Assembly (NCBI GenBank): GCA_030593185.1
Contig: JAUVHQ010000049.1
Coordinates: forward strand, 1-10,811
From: Bacteroidota bacterium
GTDB lineage: Bacteria; Bacteroidota; Bacteroidia; Bacteroidales; VadinHA17
DNA length: 10,811 nucleotides
Direction: 5' to 3'
Below the pieces are notes generated by a model. That model made no database searches. It was not told the origin of the DNA and saw nothing but the letters and a program-made list of their open reading frames with translations. Positions 6,410 to 10,811 of the stretch are shown piece after piece (within the stretch, counting starts at the first letter, position 1; each line of letters begins with the position of its first letter). Position numbers and translations under genes: made by a program.

Positions 6410-8125
6410 GTGAAGAAAAGTAACCTTCGAAGAGATAATATCATTCAATTATTGCTGACATTGGTTATTGCAGTATTGCTGGCATTTATTTTTTCACATA
6501 TTTATTACAGAGTTGACCTTACATCGGAAAAGCGATACTCATTGTCTGCCAGTACCAGGCAAATACTAAACGAGCTTGCCAGTCCTGTATTTGTTCAGAT
6601 ATATCTGGATGGTGAAATGCCTGTCGGGTTTAAAAAACTGCGACGTTCTGTTAAAGATATGCTCGATGAGTTTAGGATACAATCTGGGAAAAAGGTAATT
6701 TATGAATTCATTGATCCTTTTGATTTTGATAGCCAGGAAGAAAAGAAGGAGATGATGGAAACTCTCTATAAGAAAGGTTTGCAACCAACAAATATTCACG
6801 ACAGGGATGAAGAGGGTGGTGTTTCTCAGAAAATGATCTTCCCGGGCATGATAATGAATTATGACGGCATGGAGATGACTGTTAATATTTTGGAAAATAA
6901 TCCTGCTCAAAGTGCTGCTCAAAATCTAAATAACTCTATTGAAGGCTTAGAGTATAAGATGATACAGGCTGTCCAAAATCTTAGTGCTGATACAATTTAT
7001 AATATTGCATTTTTGGAAGGACATGGAGAACTTGATGAATTTAGTGTCGGGGATATTACTTATGAACTGGCAAAATACTACAATGTTGATCGCGGTGTAA
7101 TAGGGGGTAAGTTAAATATCCTGGATAAATATGCTACTCTTATTATTGCAAAGCCGGAATTAAGATTTTCTGAAGCTGATAAATTTGTAATTGATCAGTA
7201 TATTATGAATGGTGGCCGTGTATTATGGTTGTTAGATGCCGTACAGGTCAGATCTGATAGTCTTCAGAGTGCAGGTTCTACAGCCGGATTATACAGACCT
7301 TTAAATTTGGTCGACCAGCTTTTTAAATATGGAGTCAGGGTAAACCCGAAAATTGTTCAGGATCAGCAATGTTCAATAATCCCAATAAATATTGCTTTAG
7401 CTGGTCAGCAACCCAGATTTTCCCCTGTCCCATGGATATATTTTCCACTACTAACACCTTTTAATAACCATCCGGTAACTAAGAATCTTAATCTTATTAA
7501 ATCAGAATTTATCAATACGCTTGATACGGTAAGTGCAGTTCCCGGTGGTGTTAAAAAGAAATATTTATTATTCACATCAAAATTCTCGAGAGTAATTAGT
7601 CCTCCGGTGAGAATTAGTCTTGAAGAAATAAAAAATCCTCCCGCCCTGAAAGAATTTAATGTTTCTCATTTGCCAGTTGCTGTTTTACTGGAAGGAAGCT
7701 TTGAATCTGTTTTTAAGAATCGCCCTACTGACCGGTATATCGGTGAAATGAAATACCAGGTTATCGAAAAGAGTGTATCTACAAAGATGATTGTAGTAGC
7801 TGACGGAGATATTATCAGGAATGAAGTACGACGTACAGCTACCAGGGATATCCCTTTACCATTGGGTGAGGATAGATATACTAAACAAATATATGGGAAT
7901 AAAGATTTTATTCTGAATGCCGTGAATTATCTTATTGATGATATTAACCTGATGAATATCAGGTCAAAAGAGTTAAAGTTAAGATTACTGAATAAGGAGA
8001 GGATTAAGAAAGAGCAATTTAAATGGAAACTTATAAATGTGGTATTTCCTGTTATATTTATAATAATTTTTGGAGTTTTGGTCGTATTGTTCAGAAAGAG
8101 AAAATATACAAGAGTTGGAGTTTGA
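6410..8125 (+). CDS. gldG: GldG, gliding-associated ABC transporter auxiliary protein (GTG start)
   Basis: GldG is the partner of GldF, anchored in the inner membrane with a large periplasmic region. The 571 residues begin with a helix at about 11-31 (IIQLLLTLVIAVLLAFIFSHI), then the family signature RVDLTSEKRYSLSASTRQIL. The periplasmic part contains AFLEGHGELDEFS (near 200) and GGRVLWLLDAV (near 267), typical of the ABC_transp_aux/GldG-type domain, and ends with YGNKDFILNAVNYLIDD. A second helix at about 541-561 (FPVIFIIIFGVLVVLF) precedes a basic tail, giving an N-in/C-in topology. The start is GTG: an in-frame TAA lies at 6401-6403, no ATG lies between, and the next Met (about residue 69) would remove the first helix. 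The gene follows gldF by 31 bases. Only the beginning and end are strongly membrane-like, and no motif is missing. Confidence 0.92.
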   Translation: MKKSNLRRDNIIQLLLTLVIAVLLAFIFSHIYYRVDLTSEKRYSLSASTRQILNELASPVFVQIYLDGEMPVGFKKLRRSVKDMLDEFRIQSGKKVIYEFIDPFDFDSQEEKKEMMETLYKKGLQPTNIHDRDEEGGVSQKMIFPGMIMNYDGMEMTVNILENNPAQSAAQNLNNSIEGLEYKMIQAVQNLSADTIYNIAFLEGHGELDEFSVGDITYELAKYYNVDRGVIGGKLNILDKYATLIIAKPELRFSEADKFVIDQYIMNGGRVLWLLDAVQVRSDSLQSAGSTAGLYRPLNLVDQLFKYGVRVNPKIVQDQQCSIIPINIALAGQQPRFSPVPWIYFPLLTPFNNHPVTKNLNLIKSEFINTLDTVSAVPGGVKKKYLLFTSKFSRVISPPVRISLEEIKNPPALKEFNVSHLPVAVLLEGSFESVFKNRPTDRYIGEMKYQVIEKSVSTKMIVVADGDIIRNEVRRTATRDIPLPLGEDRYTKQIYGNKDFILNAVNYLIDDINLMNIRSKELKLRLLNKERIKKEQFKWKLINVVFPVIFIIIFGVLVVLFRKRKYTRVGV

Positions 8126-8136
8126 TAATAAATAAT

Positions 8137-8305
8137 GAGTCTACTGAAAGGGGGCTGTCTCAAAAGAGGGTAATGGTTACGGTTCTTTTCTTTGTGGTCC
8201 TCTGTGTCTCCTTTGTGAACCTCTGTGTAATAAAAATTTAAAAGTTAGTCACAGAGAAACACAAAGAAGTCACAAAGAGTCACAAAGACTTTTGAGAGTG
8301 GACTC
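8137..8305. repeat. Long imperfect palindrome in the gldG-DUF4340 spacer, MITE-like
   Basis: The outer arms are GAGTCTACT (8137-8145) against AGTGGACTC (8297-8305), eight of nine paired plus one T/G. CTCAAAAG (8159-8166) pairs perfectly with CTTTTGAG (8289-8296). The inner 38-base arms are 8190-8227 and 8250-8287, about 29 of 38 complementary by hand, around a 22-base AT-rich loop. The left arm carries two extra pieces (8146-8158 and 8167-8189). The direct repeat AAT flanks both ends (8134-8136 and 8306-8308), compatible with a short target duplication or chance. There is no open frame inside. GGGGGCTGTCTCAAAAG near the left end resembles insertion-sequence ends I recall from Bacteroidota. 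As RNA it would form a very large hairpin between two co-directional genes. Confidence 0.7.
8190..8287. repeat. Inverted array of eight CTYTGTG/CACARAG boxes, 10-11 bp phased
   Basis: Four direct boxes start at 8190, 8200, 8211 and 8221 (CTTTGTG, CTCTGTG, CTTTGTG, CTCTGTG). Four inverted boxes start at 8250, 8260, 8271 and 8281 (CACAGAG, then CACAAAG three times). Both arms have the same 10, 11, 10 spacing, close to one helical turn, so all boxes of one arm face the same side of the DNA. This is the core of the larger palindrome. Similar CTTTGTG/CACAAAG words are, as I recall, widespread bacterial intergenic repeats. Function unknown. Confidence 0.75.
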
Positions 8306-8350
8306 AATAGTTAAAGGTGGAAGATTTGAAGAGACAATCAGGTTTTTAGA

Positions 8351-9343
8351 ATGCGAAAAATAGTATTATATATAATTGTAGTAATTGTTCTTATAATCGG
8401 GGCAGGTATTATTTATTTCACAAAAATGGGTAACCCATTTGGAAAAGATGATTCCGATTTTGCAATTGATGAGATAAACAAAGTAACGAAAATCGTTCTG
8501 ACATCAGAGCAGGGAAAAGTTGAGCTAATAAAATTACCGGAAGGTTGGCAGGTGAACAAAAGGTTTATGGCACGTGAAAGTTCAGTAGAGTTTTTACTGC
8601 AGGTACTCTCACGGCTTAAGATCAAATCGCCGGTTTCGGATGAGAAATTTTCAAAAGAAACAAAAACCCTTACAAAGAATGTTGTTTTTATTGAAGTATT
8701 TGAGCAATTGAGACGGGTGAAAAGTTTTTCATTATATAAAGTAAATTCAAATTCGTACGGTAATTATGCTCGTAAACGTGAAGGAACAAATCCTTATGTT
8801 CTTTATATTCCAGGTTTTAATAAACCTATTGGATCACTTTTTGTGACCGAAGAAAAATTTTGGAAACCCTATATTATTTTTAATTACCAGCCGGGGATGA
8901 TAAAAGCAGTAAAAATGGATTATCCCGATTCTCCTGAAAAATCTTTTCGTATTGTAAAAACGGGGGACAACCGGTATAAACTTTTACAGAATGGGAAAGA
9001 GGTTCCTGTGTTCGATACCTTAGCAATTGAACGGTACTTATCCTATTTTAGGAATATCCGGTTTGTCAGATGGGAATTGGGAATAGATAGTGCAGAAACT
9101 GATTCTGTGATTTCAACCACACCGGAATTTATTCTCACAGTTACTGATAAAACGGGAAACCATAATACAATAAAAACTTATTCTATGCTGGTATCTTTAG
9201 TGGACAGGAAAAATATGTTAACGGCTAGTCATAATGAGGTATTTGTGAAACAAAATGATGAAAAGGAACTTAGCGTGGCGAGGTACTTCGATCTGGACCC
9301 GGTTATTAAAGAAATAAAATATTTTTTTGCGAAAGGGAAATAG
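8351..9343 (+). CDS. DUF4340-type membrane-anchored protein, putative third component of the Gld ABC locus
   Basis: A 330-residue protein with one N-terminal helix (about 4-23, IVLYIIVVIVLIIGAGIIYF) and a large region expected in the periplasm. No lipobox or cleavage site is evident, so it is probably anchored. The segment INKVTKIVLTSEQGKVELIKLPEGWQVN (about 42-70) is the typical opening of DUF4340: a beta pair followed by a Trp-containing strand. A second region at about 190-220 (SFRIVKTGDNRYKLLQNGKEV) looks like a repeat of that pattern. DUF4340 proteins are often found beside GldF/GldG-like ABC transporter genes, so an accessory role in the same complex is the best inference. I see no enzymatic motif. 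It follows gldG after a 225-base spacer filled by a palindrome and has no clear promoter, so it depends on read-through or an unseen start. Confidence 0.78.
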   Translation: MRKIVLYIIVVIVLIIGAGIIYFTKMGNPFGKDDSDFAIDEINKVTKIVLTSEQGKVELIKLPEGWQVNKRFMARESSVEFLLQVLSRLKIKSPVSDEKFSKETKTLTKNVVFIEVFEQLRRVKSFSLYKVNSNSYGNYARKREGTNPYVLYIPGFNKPIGSLFVTEEKFWKPYIIFNYQPGMIKAVKMDYPDSPEKSFRIVKTGDNRYKLLQNGKEVPVFDTLAIERYLSYFRNIRFVRWELGIDSAETDSVISTTPEFILTVTDKTGNHNTIKTYSMLVSLVDRKNMLTASHNEVFVKQNDEKELSVARYFDLDPVIKEIKYFFAKGK

Positions 9344-9454
9344 AAAATGTATATTGGCTCTCTGACATTTTTTTTGTATTATTGATAATTATTTTTCATC
9401 TATTAAATAAAGGTTTTGAAAGTATTTTTTTGATTAACGATAAACAATCAAACA
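9344..9454 (+). other. AT-rich spacer before dnaN, no clear promoter
   Basis: These 111 bases contain T-runs and AT-rich sequence. I searched for TAnnTTTG and found only near misses: TATTTTTC at 9390-9397, and a TA followed by an over-long T-run at 9423-9432. Neither has a TTG at proper spacing. I see no hairpin followed by a T-run. dnaN may be read from upstream or from a promoter that diverges from the consensus. Confidence 0.4.
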
Positions 9455-10585
9455 ATGAAATTTGTTATATCCAGCACAGAATTACTGAGTCATTTACAGG
9501 TAGTTAGCAGAGTGATCAGCTCAAAAAACACATTACCTATTTTAGATAATTTTTTATTTAAATTGAGTAAAAATGAGCTGGAAATTACTGCCTCAGATCT
9601 TGAATCAACCCTTATTACCAGGATAGTTCTTGAAAATGCTTCGGAGGAAGGTAGTATCGCGATGCCTGCCAGAATAATAACTGATGCATTGAAAGAATTT
9701 TCGGAACAACCATTAACTTTCGAAATTAATCTGGATAGTCTGGCAATTGTTATCAGTTCTGAGACCGGTAAATTTAATATTGTTGGCCAGAATGGAAGCG
9801 ATTTTCCGCAGTTGCCCGGTTTGAAAGATGAACAAAAAACATCCTTCAAAATAGCTCCTGATGTGCTCCTTGCCGGGATAAGCAATACGATTTTTGCAAC
9901 AGCAGAAGATGAATTGCGGCCTGTAATGAATGGGATTTTTATTGAGCTATCTCCGGATAATCTTACTTTTGTTGCATCTGATGCCCATAAACTGGTAAGA
10001 TACCGAAGAACCGACGCCAGTGCTGAAACTGAATCATCTTTTATTCTTCCAAAGAAGCCGGCTTCATTATTGAAAAACATACTTCCCGGGGAAAGCGATG
10101 AAGTTTCTGTTGAGTTTGATGAAAAAAATGCCTATTTCATTCTTGAGAAATACAAACTTGTATCAAGACTTATTGATGGAAATTATCCAAGTTATTCATC
10201 TGTAATTCCATCTGATAACCCAAATAAGCTGACTATTGACAGGGTTGAATTTTCCAATGCTTTGAAAAGAGTTTCTGTATTCTCAAATCAGGCAAGCAAT
10301 TTGGTGAAACTTCAGATATCAGGTAACCAGATATCAATATCGGCACAGGATTTAGATTTTTCAATATCAGGACACGAAAGGTTTAACTGTCAATATGATG
10401 GCGAAGAAATGGAGATTGGTTTCAAGTCAATTTTTCTGATCGAAATTCTTTCAAATATTTCTTCTGAAAATGTGGTAATGGAATTGTCTGATCCAACACG
10501 GGCAGGCTTACTCTTCCCGGCAGAAAAAGAAACTGACGGGGAAGATGTTTTAATGCTGCTAATGCCAATGATGATAAATACTTAG
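9455..10585 (+). CDS. dnaN: DNA polymerase III beta subunit (sliding clamp)
   Basis: DnaN forms the ring-shaped dimer that encircles DNA and tethers DNA polymerase III and other clamp-binding proteins. The 376 residues are in the family range (E. coli 366). The start MKFVISSTELLSHLQVVSRV, then SKNTLPILDNFLF and ELEITASDLEST, is the usual first clamp domain (about 1-120). The second (about 128-245) includes FATAEDELRPVMNGIFIE and VASDAHKLVRYR. The third (about 247-376) includes LIDGNYPSYSSVIP and ends LMLLMPMMINT, the Bacteroidota-style C-terminus that lines the partner-binding pocket. It looks complete. As I recall, gldF, gldG and dnaN also lie in this order in flavobacteria, so this is conserved gene order rather than the origin-linked dnaA-dnaN arrangement. 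An exonuclease gene follows. Confidence 0.97.
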   Translation: MKFVISSTELLSHLQVVSRVISSKNTLPILDNFLFKLSKNELEITASDLESTLITRIVLENASEEGSIAMPARIITDALKEFSEQPLTFEINLDSLAIVISSETGKFNIVGQNGSDFPQLPGLKDEQKTSFKIAPDVLLAGISNTIFATAEDELRPVMNGIFIELSPDNLTFVASDAHKLVRYRRTDASAETESSFILPKKPASLLKNILPGESDEVSVEFDEKNAYFILEKYKLVSRLIDGNYPSYSSVIPSDNPNKLTIDRVEFSNALKRVSVFSNQASNLVKLQISGNQISISAQDLDFSISGHERFNCQYDGEEMEIGFKSIFLIEILSNISSENVVMELSDPTRAGLLFPAEKETDGEDVLMLLMPMMINT

Positions 10586-10586
10586 T

Positions 10587-10621
10587 GTCAAGAGTCAAAA
10601 ATTAAAAGTTGAAAGTAAAAG
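10587..10621. repeat. Five-unit heptamer tandem repeat, consensus GTCAAAA
   Basis: One base after the dnaN stop, 35 bases split into five 7-base units starting at 10587, 10594, 10601, 10608 and 10615: GTCAAGA, GTCAAAA, ATTAAAA, GTTGAAA and GTAAAAG. The array is purine-rich on the plus strand and degenerate, with no dyad. It is the third such array here. Its low complexity makes it less certain than the GC-rich one. Confidence 0.65.
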
Positions 10622-10634
10622 GGAAGAATGAAGA

Positions 10635-10651
10635 GGTAAGTAGTTATTACC
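10635..10651 (+). other. Weak hairpin in the dnaN-exonuclease spacer
   Basis: GGTAA (10635-10639) pairs with TTACC (10647-10651) around a 7-base loop, and a T-rich stretch (CCTTTTGTTT) follows. Five mostly A-T pairs are too weak for a confident terminator. Nearby, 10692-10703 (ACAAAATTTTGT) is a perfect 12-base palindrome that could be an operator or chance in AT-rich DNA. I see no promoter with good boxes in this 138-base spacer. Confidence 0.25.
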
Positions 10652-10723
10652 AGTTCCTTTTGTTTACGCGAAAATAATCTTTTCTCTATAAACAAAATTT
10701 TGTAATTAATTAAAATCTTCTTC

Positions 10724-10811
10724 ATGGAATTGAACCTGAGGAATCCAATTGCCTTTTTCGATCTTGAAACTACCGGAATTAACGTGGCAAGTGATAGGAT
10801 TGTTGAAATTT
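10724..10811 (+). CDS. DnaQ-like 3'-5' exonuclease (DEDD family), 5' fragment cut by window edge
   Basis: From ATG at 10724, 29 codons are visible before the right edge: MELNLRNPIAFFDLETTGIN followed by VASDRIVEI. The FDLETTG block is the Exo I motif of DEDD exonucleases, with Asp and Glu as the metal-binding pair, and DRIVEI continues the usual DnaQ/epsilon pattern. The protein would remove 3'-terminal nucleotides from DNA, as a proofreading or repair exonuclease. Its place directly downstream of dnaN fits replication or repair. Whether it is the true epsilon subunit or a related exonuclease cannot be told from the fragment. Confidence 0.9.
   Translation, partial: MELNLRNPIAFFDLETTGINVASDRIVEI

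Noticed and set aside
6566..6922. Minus-strand open frame of 118 codons inside gldG
   Set aside because: It is antisense to a well-supported gldG with family motifs on both sides, and its translation is not family-like.
8023..8241. Plus-strand open frame of 72 codons overlapping the end of gldG
   Set aside because: It uses the +1 frame of gldG's C-terminal helix and then runs through the palindromic repeat. It has no independent start signal, and its second half is a translation of repeat boxes.
8190..8287. Possible CRISPR array because of regularly spaced short repeats
   Set aside because: Units are 7 bases with 3-4 base gaps and are mirrored in two arms. CRISPR repeats are longer, in one orientation, with spacers of about 30 bases, and no cas gene is present.
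8190..8287. Simple intrinsic terminator of gldG
   Set aside because: The stem is far longer than a standard terminator, has an AT-rich 22-base loop, and no clear U-run follows the right arm. It may still attenuate transcription, but the structure fits a repeat element better.
9490..10080. Long open frame (196 codons) on the minus strand opposite dnaN
   Set aside because: It is antisense to the certain dnaN gene, its Ser/Ile-rich translation resembles no family, and it has no promoter or gene context. It is a shadow of dnaN codon use.
9455..10585. dnaN as a marker of the replication origin
   Set aside because: There is no dnaA, DnaA-box cluster or recF, and the neighbours are gldG and a DUF4340 gene. 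In Bacteroidota dnaN commonly lies away from the origin, so no origin is called.
10692..10703. Perfect 12-base palindrome ACAAAATTTTGT before the exonuclease gene
   Set aside because: It is A/T-dominated in AT-rich DNA, occurs once, and does not match an operator I can name. It is kept only as a note in the spacer entry.

Overview
This window looks like chromosomal DNA from a Bacteroidota (Bacteroidetes) bacterium. The signs are AT-rich sequence, no Shine-Dalgarno-like tracts before the starts, promoter boxes of the Bacteroidota type TAnnTTTG, and genes recognisably of this phylum (gldF, gldG, and a beta clamp followed by a DnaQ-type exonuclease). It reads as core chromosome. I see no phage, integrase, transposase, CRISPR array, tRNA or rRNA. 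Nothing here is clearly a new multi-gene system; the least explained material is in the spacers.

Layout. Bases 1-1805, minus strand: the first ~600 codons of pheT (phenylalanyl-tRNA synthetase beta chain), running off the left edge. Bases 1806-1976: a divergent promoter region with a -7-type box on each strand. From 1977 onward every gene is on the plus strand. First comes an envelope/nucleotide cluster: surE, a three-helix 104-residue membrane protein of unknown function, lpxB, and a SpoIID/LytB-type protein whose start overlaps the lpxB stop. Next is an ABC-transporter-like cluster: gldF, gldG and a DUF4340-type membrane-anchored protein. Then come dnaN (beta sliding clamp) and the start of an exonuclease gene cut by the right edge.

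How the genes work together. LpxB makes the lipid A disaccharide for the outer membrane. The SpoIID-like protein probably cuts peptidoglycan glycan strands, so that pair concerns the cell envelope. GldF (permease) and GldG (anchored periplasmic partner) belong to the GldAFG ABC complex linked to gliding in flavobacteria; the ATPase GldA is not in the window. The DUF4340 protein resembles an accessory subunit of such transporters. DnaN and the exonuclease are replication or repair proteins, probably next to gld genes because of conserved gene order.

Spacers. Three spacers each carry five in-register units of a degenerate 7-bp repeat (2757-2791, 5594-5628, 10587-10621). The gldG-DUF4340 spacer holds a long imperfect palindrome (8137-8305), whose core has four CTYTGTG boxes facing four CACARAG boxes, spaced 10, 11 and 10 bp in each arm. 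A ~29-bp AT-rich motif occurs on both sides of the 104-residue gene, and a GC-rich hairpin-forming element lies just before lpxB. No gene-free stretch exceeds 300 bases.
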